From the NCBI GenBank assembly GCA_002914805.1, contig JXTB01000175.1:158977-222976 (forward strand): a DNA stretch of 64,000 nt, in the 5' to 3' direction. Under the pieces are notes generated by a model. It was not told the DNA's origin. It worked only from the letters and a program-made list of their open reading frames with translations, and searched no databases. Position numbers and translations under genes: made by a program. Positions 52,507 through 64,000 of the stretch are shown here, in pieces. Every line of letters starts with the position of its first letter. Positions within the stretch are counted from its first letter, which is position 1. The stretch comes from Parasponia andersonii. Taxonomy: Eukaryota > Streptophyta > Magnoliopsida > Rosales > Cannabaceae.

Positions 52507-53032
52507 TGTAAGTTTTAGATAAACAAATAGCCCATTATTCTCTATCAAAGTTGAGCTCACATATCCAAGAATAAAGTCATTTGTTTTTAAATCATGTCAA
52601 AGATAAGTGTGTTTTAGAGCATTACTTCCCAAGTTTTGCAAAAAGTCCATAGATGTCATTTGAGAATGAGAAACCTACAAGACTAAGAAGAAGCTACAGC
52701 TGTAAGAAAGGTGGTGGCACTTTGTTCTTCTCTTCAGTTTTACTCCGTATATCCACTTGAAACATCTAGAAGTGCCTTTTGCAATATATCCCATATAACA
52801 CACAAAATGGGCATTTGTATTGGATTGAGAAAAAAATAGTGACTTGGCCAATGGGCTGACAAAGTTTAAGAAGCAAGAAGGAATCTATAGTCCTTAAGCA
52901 TTTGATTAGTTAAATACCATCTTATTATGGCCCATATAATAACATGCATGATAAAACACATACTTGTCTTAATATGCTTTAACTATTATGAGTCAATAAA
53001 ATAATTATACAGTCCACATAAATATTCTAACA
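52507..53032 (-). repeat. 5' LTR of the second Copia element
   Basis: The 526-bp unit is bounded by TG and CA. The primer-binding site starts two bases after its end. It shares CACATAAATATTCTAA and the GGCCCATAT region with the partner near 46.6-46.85 kb. Confidence 0.8.
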
Positions 53033-54029
53033 CCAAGGGCACAACAAATTGAGTAAGCAAAGTGAGACTAGATTACCAGGTTTCTTTAGAATTAAAGTAG
53101 CAGATAGCCTTTCTATTATGCTCTAAGGTTCGAAGCTATAACGGAGAAAGGAGGGCAAAATCCATAAGAGGAGTCATACGTTTGATTACGAAGTCCTAGA
53201 TGTCAAATGAAAAAATATTTGGTTTCCTAACCACATTATTGTATGCCACTACAATATCACCTAGTTCACTAATAAGATTAGACAACAACTCAGTTTGAAG
53301 TTTGAATAGATAGCTCAGATTAATTTGCTATTGAACTAAGAAAAAATTCCCAAACATACTTCTTATATAAGTATAGAAGATATAGATATTTACCGTAGTA
53401 AAATTAGAATGTCGTGTATGTGCTACATCATTTGAGTTATCTTAAGATATTTATCATTTCGCTCATTTTATACTTGGTGAATTGAAAAAGAGAGTCCTAA
53501 ATGTACCAAAAATTAGACTATGTACATTTATTTACTTTTTACATCACAAAAGAGTCATTTTACTATTTTATTTTTTCTTGTACATTTCTTTAATTCTAAA
53601 AATGCCTATTTTTGCTTTGTATATTTCTAGTTTTATTGTATTGAGAATCAAAATAACAAATATAAGGCTTGAAAATGTTATTAAATCAATTTTATTAATT
53701 TTGTGTTTTCTTTTCAAATTTTATTTCTTCTTCTATTGTTTTTAATGATTAACATCATTTGTATCATTTAGTTTTTACCTCTACTTATTTCTTCAACTTA
53801 ATTTCTCCCAATATTATTTTTCAATTGTCTCTCAACTCATAATCATTATATACAAGTATTTTTTTTCCCTTAGTCATACAAAGTCTCACCATCTAGATAA
53901 TTGTGCTCTCCATACGTTTCAATAATTATACTGAGTTGAGTACACACATAGATCATATTTATACTGTCATGAATCAACAAGAGTGATATCATCAACCGAA
54001 GCTAATAAAACGGGATAGAGTGGGATGTG
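53033..54029. other. AT-rich intergenic DNA
   Basis: No gene or element was recognised. The stretch 53033-53330 is somewhat richer in G and C than what follows, but codes for nothing I can identify. Confidence 0.45.
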
Positions 54030-54450
54030 ATCCCAACAAATTCTACTGGTATCATAATGATATTAGACACGACACCAATAATTACTATACCCTGAAAGAT
54101 GAAATCGAAAGATTAATTAAAGAAGGGTGACTGCGGTAATATACCAGGCAAAACAATGAAAGAAAAGAAGACAACCAACAACGACCTCCCAAAATTCAAT
54201 GCGAAGTACGAACTATCTTTGGAGGACCATATGTTGGTGGAGACTCAAAGAGGGCACAAGAAAGATACGAATGAGAAGCTTGACAACAACCATTGACTAA
54301 TGTTATATACCTTGAATAGCGACTACAGAAGCTTCAACGGGTATCAGACATGGATATCACTTTCACAGAGTAAGACATAAGGGAGGTTCATTATCCGCAT
54401 AACAATGCACTTGTTATAAAACTTAACTGTGGAAGTACGTAATTATGGTG
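54030..54450 (+). mobile_element. Gypsy gag/protease remnant, Tat/Ogre-like
   Basis: The conceptual reading resembles the gag zinc-knuckle-to-protease section of Tat-lineage Gypsy elements: a piece like YTLKDEIERLIKEG near 54.09 kb, an IFGGPYVGGDS motif near 54.21 kb, and a PHNNALVIKL motif near 54.4 kb. No LTR or pol part was found nearby. It is a short broken fragment of an old element. Confidence 0.65.
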
Positions 54451-54539
54451 AGTGTTGGTCAATAATAGGAGTGTTGTTACCTTGTTACCTTGTTTCTAAT
54501 TTTTAATATTCAAATTAATAAAATTACTTTATATTATGT

Positions 54540-55095
54540 TCGAAACTAATTTGTTTTTTTTTTCCTAGCCATGAAATTGGTTTCTGGAAGTTTCCAATAA
54601 CTTTCTCTTTTTTTTTTTCTCGTTTTTATTTTCCAATTTGGTTATCGGAAACTATTTTAGTTACACGAATCTAACTTGGTTTCCAGTAACCGAATTTATT
54701 TATGAAACTAAAATAGTTCAAATTATTTTTTAATTACTACTAGAAACTAACATGGTTTCCACTCAAAACTAGCATGACTTTCACTTGAAACTAATTTGGT
54801 TTCTAGTCGAAACTATTCAATACCAATTTAGTTTTTAGTTTCAAGTGTAGCTAGTAATTGTTTTCTTCAAAAAAAAAAGTAACCAAATAGGTTACTCAAT
54901 AACCATATTGATTTTTTAAGTTAGTTTCTCATTATTAACCAAATTAGTAACTATTAGATTGATTTCTATTTACTAATAAAAACCTATTTAGTATTTGATT
55001 TCAAAAATAGTCAGTAACTATTTCCTTAAAAGAAAAAAAAATCAATAACCAATTTGATTTCTTAGTAATTAGATAGTTTTTAACTACCCATTTTG

Positions 55096-55140
<45 letters not shown>
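54540..55140 (-). repeat. Reverse-oriented relative of the 38.5-39.6 kb tandem repeat, with a TA microsatellite
   Basis: On the minus strand this stretch reads, after a TA run at 55096-55140, the same series of motifs: AGTTACTGACTA, TTGAAATCAAATACTAAAT, AATCAATCTAATAGTTACTAA, GAGAAACTAACTTA and a T tract. About three units are visible. The TA run lies at the same end as in the other array, which suggests both are copies of one larger mobile or dispersed element. Confidence 0.75.
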
Positions 55141-55142
<2 letters not shown>

Positions 55143-58100
55143 TTTCAAAACATTAAAGAGTTCTAAGTTTATAAAATAAATTAAGAAAAAAAAATCTTTT
55201 GCAGACATTTTATCAAATGTCAAGCGAGTAATGTGATCATATTTGATATACATATTACCCTAGCCAATCAAAATCACACTTACGAAACCATTATATCTAT
55301 TCGAGTACAATTGTATCCTCGTTGTGCATATGAAATCAAAAGCTCAAGAAAAGCAAATGATACTAACTCATCTATGCTAAGACAAAAAATATAACTTTCA
55401 AAAAAGAAAAGGAAAGAAAGGAAAAAAGTGCAACTTCAGTCCTTCAAAGCTCAGGCTCAACATCTATTTGGTCAAGAGGTTCTATTTTGGCTTCATTAAC
55501 ATATAATATATGATTCTCATTGATGACTTAACAAACAGTAGATAAGCATCTCCCAATAAAGACATCCATCTCCTAAACCACTATTCTCTCTCATCCACGG
55601 TCTAACTCAATATTAAATAATAATAGGAATAATTACTAGGAAATTTTTCTTACCACACCAAACTCATATTCCTCTAGATCTTACTGAAAACAAAACCGAA
55701 CAATTTGAATAAGAAAACGTGAATAACCAATTGGATTATGCGTGCATTATATGGTTGTGAAATCTGCTAAAACAAGTTTCAACACTAAATAAATACACCA
55801 AAATAAAAATATAATGACAAAAGACACACATTTAAGAATCTCTGTTGGGTGTTATGCATTCGTCATCAGGCTAATGATTTCAGGCAAACTAAGAGGTTTT
55901 CAAAAACAAGTATGATTTCTTCCTTTGCAGCATAATTTAAACGAAAATTCAAATGGATTCTACCATTCAAGTTTTACATGTCTTTGCATTTAAATGTAGA
56001 AGAGATGTCATTACTGAAAAGCCAATATCGACACATTATCCCAAACGTCCATTATTGACTGCAAGTCTACAAGTACTAAAATAAAAATTCCAAATCCTTC
56101 AACACATTCTCTCCAATCTAGAATTTCTTTTATTTTAGTAACTGTAGACTACAAATTCACACCAAAAATTAATCAAACTCAATAATATGGAAAAAGAAAC
56201 TTGGGATTATAGAAACCCCATCATTGAACTCGGAAAAAAAAAAATCAAAGGAATATAACCAAAAATAATGGAGAAATCCCATGCCTTAATCTCCATTGTC
56301 GAGGATTCAATCTCTCTTCACTGTCACATGATTAGAACTCTGTCCTTCCTACTCACTGACTTATCAGATCTGAGTGAGACAAGACACAAAAAAATGATTA
56401 TGTTATTTTTCAATAAAAATACCGTATAAGAATAAGTAAAATCGGAAATACCTTATTTTTATGGTAATTTTTTAAAAAAAATTCAAAAATCCATGATTTT
56501 GAAATTGTTTAAAAAATTCCAGATTTGAATTATAAAAATACCATTTTTAAAATTATTTAGAAAAAATACTATTTTTTATCAATTGATGAGATACTTGAAA
56601 TAATTGATCAAGTTCAGATAACTTGACCGGTTATCTCAAGTAATTATATTGGTTAACCTAAGTAACTCAACTGATTATTTCGAGTACTATTGAAACGTAC
56701 AAGTTTTGAAAAATAGTATTTTTCCAAATATTTATAAAATGTTATTTGTCTAAAATGTTTTTGAAAAGTGATATTTTTCTTAATCAACCCAATTTTTTCA
56801 AAAAATTTGAACCATCTGATTTTTTTTTTTAATTTTTTGTACTTTAGATTTGGAATTTTAAAAGAAGCCCACAAACAAAAGCAAAGACACCAAAAAACAA
56901 ACGATAGAACACTCCTGCATCAAATATTCTTTAACTCTCAGTTCTTTACGTGCTAAGATGGTATTTTTCAACCAAAGGCCTCGTGAGAAAGACTTTCGGA
57001 GTCATTGAGTCACACACATATATTGGCCGAATTTAGTTTAGTTTTTTAACGAGCTAAAAATATTTTTCGAATAATCTATGAGTTAAAAGATGTTTCGTAA
57101 AAACTTGAAAATCAGATTATTCAATAATTTTGACAAAATTATAGCCAAAAGCTTAAGTTGGTCCAAGACAGTTTTGATTTTTAAATTATGTGAGAATTTA
57201 CATTATCTTTTAATGAATAAATCATAATTTCTAAAATAATCTCACTTAAAAGCAAAAAAATTAAACATTTAATTGAGTTTATTTTCGTATCAATTGTTTT
57301 TTATAAATATATTAATATATTTAAATCATAATTGACTAAAATACTCTTCATATTAGTTATTTTGAAGTAGTCAAATTGATTTTTTCTTGAAATTTTAAAT
57401 TCAAATAAAAATAAAGTAAATCAAAGTAAAAGAAAATAAATTTAATTGAGTAACTAATTAATTGAATTTATCTTCATATCATTTTTTTTAAAAAAAGTAT
57501 TAATATATTTAGTATGTACAAAATATGCATAATTGTAAAAAATATTAATAAGCTCTTTTCATAAATATGCATAATTGTATAATGATATTTATTTTAGTTA
57601 TTTTATAATTGTACAATAATTCAGCCATATAATTCACTAAATATTTTAATATAATTTTTTCAAGTTACATCATTTTAAAATTACACTTTAGCAAACACTT
57701 AATTACGTTATAACAGATTTTTCTTTTAGTACAATTAAAAGTATGTTTTTCTTAAAATATACCGCTCTACTAGACTAGCCCATTATCCACGACACGTGTG
57801 AGCTGTGACATATGGCTTTCAAGATCATTACATATTTTGCTCGACTCTCATGCGAGGTTCGTCTCGGTCATAGGTGAAACCCCAAAACACAATCCCTTTA
57901 ATCCAAATATCATATATTTCCTAAATTTTAATTGTTTCATATTGATAACCTTATAAGAACAAAAATTAGGCTTTCCAAATTTGTTTGTGAATACGTTATT
58001 TAATCTAGGCGTCAAAGAAACACATGATAAAAAAAAAAAAAAAAAAAGGTCAGTTGAGCCGAGCTACGGACACCTGAGAGGAGAAAAGCTTTGGTGTGGC

Positions 58101-58420
58101 AGACACTAATTAAGTGGGATACGTTAATTAATTAAATAAACAATCAACGATCGATCTCCATTATGGGCTGTAAAATTCGAGGAGAATAAAAATAATTGAT
58201 GAAATGCAATCCAAAGATTAAATTCAACATTGTCCTTAAAATTGGAGGTCACGTGCGCATCACATGACTATGTGTAGTTTTGTAAACGCGCTACTATACA
58301 ATCTTTATAAGGACCAAATGGCAATACTTTGAAAAATTCAAGTCCTTTGGAACAAATCACTCTTATTCTTATGTTATAATTATAACAATTAACGAAAAAA
58401 TAATAATAATAAACCAACAA
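55141..58420. other. Intergenic DNA, mostly AT-rich, no gene recognised
   Basis: 55.3-56.35 kb is less AT-rich but no family is recognisable. 56450-56780 holds a hairpin-like block with CTTGAGATAACC and GTTATCTCAAG variants, similar to 40.98-41.22 kb. 57.0-57.75 kb is very AT-rich. The last part before 58.42 kb includes a poly-A tract and probably the promoter of the CCCH-RING gene. Confidence 0.4.
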
Positions 58421-58429
58421 AACCGCAAC

Positions 58430-59622
58430 TGAGTTTTTGCTTCGAGTTCGGTCACCTCCGGCGAGTCGCATCAGAGAAATCAATCTCAATCTCTTGCAGG
58501 TAGAATTTTCTTTCTTTTTCAATTTATTTTTGGTGAATTAGTTTCTGTCGTAAAAGCGGCGTTGAACTAGGTCAAACTAATATGGAGGGACTAAGGTTTG
58601 CCTGGTTTGGGTTGGGTTGGGTTGGGGCTTGGACTAGGGCTGAATCGCAATTTGGAAAATGTTTCGTTTGAATCAAATCCACTCTTTTCTTCTCCCTCTT
58701 CATTGAGTGAGTTTTCGATTATCCATGGTGGTGGGTTTGGTTGAATTTAGCGAATGTTTCAGCCGAATTAACACAACCCATTTTGGGGAGCTAGCTAGGT
58801 CTTGAAATGAACCTCATTAGATATATTTTAGGGTAGATTTCTTGTTTGGACGGATCGAGTTTCTTGAATTCATGATTGGGTTCAGAATCTATCAGATGGT
58901 TTGGTGCCTTTTGTTGGGGTTGGCTTTTTATTTTATTTTATTTTTGGGTGGCATGTAGATTAATCGGTATGTGGATAAGTTGGGTTTGGCTAGGATGTCT
59001 TTGTTGGAAATACCCATTTTTCAATTTATGGTAGCTATGCAGACTTCATTGGTGCAAGCAAAAGTGTTCGACAAAATGCCTGAAAGGAAATGTTTAAGTC
59101 GTTTCATGTGAATTTTTTTTAATGGTTTGCTCTAAATGGATATATATTTTATGTGTATGTTTACTATTAAACAAAAAATTCTGAAAATGGATTTGTATGG
59201 TTATTAATTTCTATGATTACATTGGAGAAGAAGTGATTAGAACGTGTTTTACCAAGCTAATTTTCAAATATTTCAAAGAAATGGATGCAATTCCTTTTCT
59301 TTACTTTCTTCTTTTTCTTTTTTTTTTTTTTAAAAAAAATTAAAGTAGGATCATATTATTTGAGTATTTTTTTTTTAAAATTGTATATCAAACAGGCCAA
59401 TAGTTTCTACATATTGCTTTCTGCACAATGTGAGGTTTTTAATTTATTTCTAGGAGTATCAATTTCTTTTGGATTTATATTACTAATATCTAATTGAAGG
59501 GTCTCACTTTTTGTGTCTATTTTTCAAGGTTCTCAAGCACTAGTTAGTGGCAAACAATTCAGGGTTCAAGCCTTCTGAATTGATCAGTCCGAGCTGAGTG
59601 AACCCTTCTTCTAACTATTCAT
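58430..59622 (+). promoter_or_regulatory. Probable 5' untranslated exon and leader intron of the CCCH-RING gene
   Basis: A GC-richer stretch at about 58430-58499 ends CTCTTGCAG and is followed by a GTAGAA donor at 58500. An acceptor TTTTTCAAG before 59530 is a reasonable partner, giving an intron of about 1 kb in the leader. The ATG follows at 59623. A transcript would be needed to confirm the exon. Confidence 0.5.
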
Positions 59623-60786
59623 ATGGCAGATTCTGATGAAAAGCCACAGACTGAACAAGGTATTTTTGGAGATGCTGTGTTGTTGTATAGTTTCATGCTT
59701 TGGTATCTTTTGTATGTTGTATTTGTTGAGCTTGTTTGTAATTATGCTAATATATTATCTGTCCTCCAAATATGCAGTCTGCAACTTCTTTCGGAAGCCG
59801 ACAAAGAACAAAAACATCAGGAAGCGAACAGTTGAAGATGATGAAGAATCAAAAACCGAGAGCACATTCTTGCATAGTCAGAAAAAAGCCCAGAAGTCCG
59901 ACAGTAAGCTTTATTTTTCTACTGGACCTTCCAAGAGTTCTAAACCTGCAGAATCAAATGTAGCATCTGACGCTCCGGTCTTTCAGTTTGAGTCTTCAAA
60001 GGAAATTCAAGTCCAGCATGACAGCAGAGCAACAGCAACTCTAGAAACTGAGACTGAATTCACTAAAGATGCTCGAGCAATTCGTGAGAGAGTTCTTAAG
60101 CAAGCGGGGGAGGCCTTGAAAGGAAGGAACAAGAGCGCTGGGGATGAAAAGTTGTACAAAGGGGTCCATGGCTATACCGATTTTAAGGCTGGATTCCGAA
60201 GGGAGCAGACAGTTGCCAGTGAAAAAGCTGGAGGGTCTCATGGGCCTCTCAGGGCTTCTGCTCACATTAGAGCTTCAACAAGATTTGATTATCAGNTACT
60301 GTGGATACGGAGATTCATGCAAGTTCATGCATGATCGTGGGGATTACAAGTCCGGATGGCAAATGGAGAAGGAGTGGGATGAAGCAGAGAAAGCAAGGAA
60401 GAGAAATTTAGCTTTAGGTGAAGGGGCGGACTCAGATGAGGATGGCGCAGACCAGAGCGATGATGATGATGAAGATTCATTGCCATTTGCGTGCTTTATT
60501 TGCCGACAGCCTTTTGCCGATCCTGTTGTAACTAAATGCAAGCACTACTTCTGCGAGCATTGTGCTTTAAAGGTAACCCCTCTACTTTGTCTATTGAATT
60601 TGTTGTCTTATGTTGCACTCACTTTTTATTTTCTTCTTCCGATTATTGCCTAATGTGATTTTTGGTTCTTCTAATTGGCAGCATCATTCGAAGAACAAGA
60701 AGTGCTTTGTCTGCAACACTCCTACTCTTGGCATATTTAATACAGCTCATGAGATACGCAAAAGGATGGCTCAAGAGGGTAGATAA
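59623..60786 (+). CDS. CCCH and RING zinc-finger protein, RNF113A/CWC24 family, three coding exons
   Basis: Exons: 59623-59659, 59778-60572, 60682-60786, with GT-AG introns and matching phases. The N-terminus [12 protein letters not shown] joins [17 protein letters not shown], as in the family. Next come a charged linker, a conserved block around [15 protein letters not shown], a CCCH finger ([21 protein letters not shown]), an acidic stretch ([17 protein letters not shown]), and a [12 protein letters not shown], then [11 protein letters not shown], then KKCFVCN. The family includes yeast Cwc24, human RNF113A and Arabidopsis C3H1 (At1g01350); it acts in the spliceosome before the first step and may be a ubiquitin ligase. 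An N at 60296 lies where about 11 residues of the finger, including its first Cys, should be. The single N also disrupts the frame, which is best read as an assembly gap and not a gene defect. The residue count is therefore open. Confidence 0.92.
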
Positions 60787-61759
60787 TAGCTGGTTCATTG
60801 TTCCATTTGGTATCGTTGCTATGTAGCCATGAGGGTAATGGTTACTCTTTTCTTCTATTGGTCATTGCTGAAGAGAGAAATCATAATTTTGTTTATGAAA
60901 ACTCGTAAAAACTATGCCATTAGCTGAGATAGAGGAACGTTAAGCTTGTTGATTGCATAGTTATTTGGCCATGTTAGTCGAAGCCCTCTATTAGTTTGTA
61001 TTTTCCTCTTTTTCCCCCGTTGTAATAATCTTCTAATTTTACTTTTCAATGATGATCAGCAAATATGGTACGATGATTCTTCATATAATTAGCTCTTGTG
61101 AGAGAACAATGGTTATTTGCGTGCCTTTCTCACTAGTACCTGATAGAACCTTTGGAAGAACATACAAAACATATAATGTAACAATGTCGCATCTAATTAT
61201 TTAACCACCTCATTTTATTTCTTTTAATTTTATTATTTTATAAATTTCATTCGTCGCAGCTTTGCATATGGGCCCCATCTTTTTGCAGGCCTGATTTATA
61301 ATTGCGAGTGTCCCTTATTTTTTATTTGATTTTTTTTATATCCAAGTTCGGTTAAAGAAGTTAGTATCAATTATCAACCATCAACCTATATAGATATTAA
61401 TATCACCTGATTTAAAACTTAAAAAAAAATGATAGCGATCAATTTTAAAAATAAATTATCGAAGATAAAGGTTAGAGAACCACTCAAATATTATTAAAAG
61501 AAAAAAAAGGAAGGGTGGGTTGAATCTTTCCAAGACGAGAATGAGTTGTTATAATTAAAAGGATTTATTTATTTATTTTATCGCTTTTATTGTCATTAAT
61601 TTCTTATGAAACAAGAAATTCCCGAATAAAAGGGAGGGATTCTGTTAGCTGGAAAAGAAAAGGATCAGAAGAATTTCGTATGACTCAGGGGAGCCCCGAA
61701 GCCGAAAAAAATGCAAACAAAAAAAAAAAAAAAAAGTGCAAATCGACAAACCAAAAACG
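60787..61759. other. Spacer between the CCCH-RING gene and the GNAT gene
   Basis: The first part is the 3' untranslated region of the upstream gene; TTGTAATAATC near 61019 may help polyadenylation. The part near 61600-61759 is probably the leader of the downstream gene, with a poly-A run at about 61720-61734. No other gene was recognised. Confidence 0.45.
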
Positions 61760-63169
61760 ATGGCGTTTCTTTCTTCATCGTCAACTCCTCCTTCTCCTCC
61801 TCCTCCATTATTCCCAATCTCGAGTCCATGGAGTTGCAGGCCCTCCTCCTTCACCGTTTCCATGGCCGCCGCTCGCCGCCTCCCAATCGCCGCCATATGC
61901 ACCCAAAACCACACCCTTCCTCCCTTCACGATCGACCACTCCGCCGTCTCCGTCGCCCAGGCCTTCGCCGACGACCAGCTCTGGGCCGCTGCTTGTCTCC
62001 GCGTTCGCTCCTTCTATGACTTCCACCCTACCTCATATCGCGTCCAAGTTAGTATCTCTTTCTCTCTCTCTCGTCTTATTCATTGCTCTTTTCTGCTGTT
62101 TGGATGCTCAGAAAATTTGAGGGAAAATCATAAAGCTTTTCTCGGAATTTTTTATCGGAACGAAAATTAAAACTGCATACTCTGTTATTAGTTTACTTGT
62201 TCCGTACGCAATGTCAAAAGCACTTTATTTTTGGTTATTGAATGTGAAAATTTGTTCCGTGTTGGTGAAAAATTACATGGGTAGTTGATATTGTATTTGT
62301 TACCCAAATTTGTGGGATTTATCTATCGTTATGTGATTTGGTTCGCTAGTACTAATTGTGATAATTAGAGTAAAGGCAATGTATGGCTTCTAAGTGTATA
62401 AGTTGTTAATGAGTTCTGTTGTCCAATTGTATTTAGTGCTGAGTAAGGGGCTATGGAGTTTAGATTTACTCTTTATTTTAACTTTGGTGAAGATGGTTAA
62501 AACTTATGAGAGGATTTACTGATAACTCGATTACATTACACTATAGGGTATGGTAACAGGACAGTTGGGGATGGGGATCCCTTTATTTTATTTTATTTTT
62601 CAAGGTGGGGGGAGAGGGGGTGGGGGGAAGAAAGAGATACCAATGGAAAAAATTTACCCAGATTAAAGTTTTCTTAATCAATGATTTTGGACTTTCTCTT
62701 TTTGTCATGGTTGATTTACAGAACTATTACCTTATGTTTTGTTATTGAATAGATAACAATAATCATAGACTTAGTAGTTTTGCAGAAAACGGTTGTGTCT
62801 TCTAATTAATAGATGTGTAAATGATTTCTGTACTTTTGGGTCATGCCTATTCCAGTGAAGTCTTCTACATGAACGGAAACCATTTTCTATTGATTATGTA
62901 CACATAGAAACAAATTATTGTTTAGTGAATATTCCTCCTTTCGTTCATGATTCATAGTGGAAAAGAAGATCTTGATATACTGATGGTATGCCTTCCTTGT
63001 CAAGTGTCATTAGGATCACAAAAAGTACTTGGCGGAGCGTGAGTTTGAAGCACTGAAAGAAAGAATTGCTGGAAAGAGGGAGGACTTTAAAAGAGTTTCC
63101 TGCATAAATGCTACAGTTCCATTGTCGCAGATATCGAATCTCTCTGATGATTTATGTGCTGCATGTAAG
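61760..63169 (+). CDS. Plastid-type GNAT N-acetyltransferase, 5' part (gene continues past the window)
   Basis: Two exons are visible: 61760-62047 (96 codons) and 63014-63169 (52 codons), with GT-AG splicing in phase. The N-terminus, MAFLSSSSTPPSPPPPLFPI and onward, is Ser/Pro-rich with few acidic residues and a basic MAAARRL segment, like a chloroplast transit peptide. The mature part begins VAQAFADDQLWAAACLRVRSFYDF, then DHKKYLAEREFEALKERIAGKRE and VSCINATVPLSQ. This is typical of plant plastid GNAT proteins that acetylate protein N-termini and lysines. The acetyl-CoA binding core would be encoded by later exons. I could not find the next exon before 64000. The exact family member cannot be named. 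Confidence 0.85.
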
Positions 63170-64000
63170 GTTTGTTGGCTTTCTTTCTTTGATCAGACTA
63201 GGATATTTTAATTTCTGGTATTTTAAATAGGTTGTTGATTCCCCTATGATGTTCAGATATAGCTTTCTAAATTCAGAACTGCTATTAGCCCTTGTTATCA
63301 TTTAAGCCTTTAAGCAATGCCTGTTCCAGAAAAAAAGTTCTTATAAATAAGCTAACTTGAACTAGGTTGACGTGGCTTCAGTTGGGATTTAGTGTAGCAG
63401 GACAGCAAGTTAATGATTTGGTTGTATCCTAATCTAAGTTATCTCTGAATAGCTTTAAATAAATTAGAGATCTGCATACTTCAAGCATCTTATTGTATTA
63501 CTAGTAGAGCATATAAGAAATGAAAGAGCAAACCCAAATCAAAAACCAAGATCTTTTTGCTTATAGTATACACTTTATGGTGTGATATAATAGGGCAGGA
63601 ATCTGCACAGAAGTAGGATTAAGTAATAGGCTGCTATTAACTAACTTCCTACTTCAAGGTCATCAAAGCTCAAGCAGCGAGGGACTAATCTTGTATCAGT
63701 TTAGCTGTTTGGGTTGTATGTTACTATAAACCTGTAGACTACTTTCTTTTCCCCTTTACTCCCAATGTTAGCTATCAATCTTTATAGGAAATTAAGCATT
63801 TGATATTAAGGATGCTGCTATAGTTCTACTTGTTTTATTTACACTTTATTTTCACGTAAATTTCCCTTGTAAGCTATGTATGATAGGACATAGAGCGACG
63901 CTTTGTAGATAAGAACTATCAGGTAAGTACTTGTCACAGATCCCTATGCAAAGCTAGCTTATAAATCTGATGAAGAACAAACTATCAGATTCATTATTAG
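63170..64000 (+). other. Start of the next intron of the GNAT gene
   Basis: It begins GTTTGTTGG right after the exon. No later exon of the gene was recognised up to the window end, so this intron appears to be longer than 830 bp. Confidence 0.55.

Larger units (their letters stand above)
46500..53032 (-). mobile_element. Second Ty1/Copia LTR retrotransposon fossil, minus strand
   Basis: Read leftward: 5' LTR at 52507-53032, beginning TGTTAGAATATTTATGTGG and ending CTTACA; primer-binding site at 52493-52504 (TGGTATCTGAGC, close to the methionine tRNA end); gag about 51.4-50.5 kb; integrase about 50.4-49.3 kb; reverse transcriptase about 49.1-48.3 kb with a YVDD motif; RNase H about 47.93-47.46 kb; and a 3' LTR part ending at 46848. 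The LTRs are recognisably alike over about 46610-46848 and 52770-53032. The left boundary is approximate. The element is broken, with many breaks, and is old. A MITE (47079-47320) has inserted between RNase H and the 3' LTR. Confidence 0.88.

Noticed and set aside
61590-62026. Alternative frames around the GNAT first exon
   Set aside because: They are Ser/Pro- or Arg-rich shadows of the GC-rich transit-peptide exon. Only the 61760 frame splices into the conserved DHKKYLAEREFEALKER exon.

Overview
This window is plant nuclear DNA, most likely from a eudicot (probably a rosid; the species cannot be named from sequence alone). The host genes have GT-AG introns, the background is very AT-rich, and much of the space is filled by LTR retrotransposon fossils, a tRNA-derived SINE and many small inverted-repeat elements. 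Six single N bases mark places where the assembly was joined without knowing the gap size.

Layout. 1-1033 is plain AT-rich DNA. 1034-15619 is an old Copia element with both LTRs and a 5-bp target duplication. A younger Gypsy element (3068-10755) sits in its gag region, and that Gypsy itself carries a block from a second Gypsy lineage. A SINE sits in its reverse-transcriptase region. 20882-26450 (+) is a complete ten-exon gene for the ankyrin-RING ubiquitin ligase XBAT32. About 27.8-28.47 kb (-) is a TAS3 trans-acting siRNA gene: two miR390 sites, one tasiARF in exact 21-nt phase with the 3' site, and a 49-codon reading frame ending 7 nt before the 5' site. 28.5-41.7 kb is intergenic and full of repeats: a 30-kb minisatellite, a long hairpin, a perfect 978-bp duplication around an N, a tandem repeat at 38.6-39.6 kb and two abutting MITEs. 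41705-44107 (-) is a five-exon cytosolic-type 12-oxophytodienoate reductase gene. 46.5-53.0 kb (-) is a second, decayed Copia element with a MITE inside it. 54.0-54.45 kb is a Tat/Ogre-like gag remnant, followed by a reverse-oriented relative of the 39-kb tandem repeat. 59623-60786 (+) is a CCCH-RING protein gene (RNF113/CWC24 family) with an assembly gap in its CCCH finger. 61760 to beyond 64000 (+) is the 5' part of a plastid-type GNAT acetyltransferase gene.

The host genes are independent single transcription units. Two touch development and hormone control by known family roles: XBAT32 (ethylene synthesis, lateral roots) and TAS3 (auxin response factors). The OPR gene belongs to oxylipin or enone reduction. 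The main discovery is the TAS3 locus, which has no long open reading frame and would be missed by a protein-only annotation.
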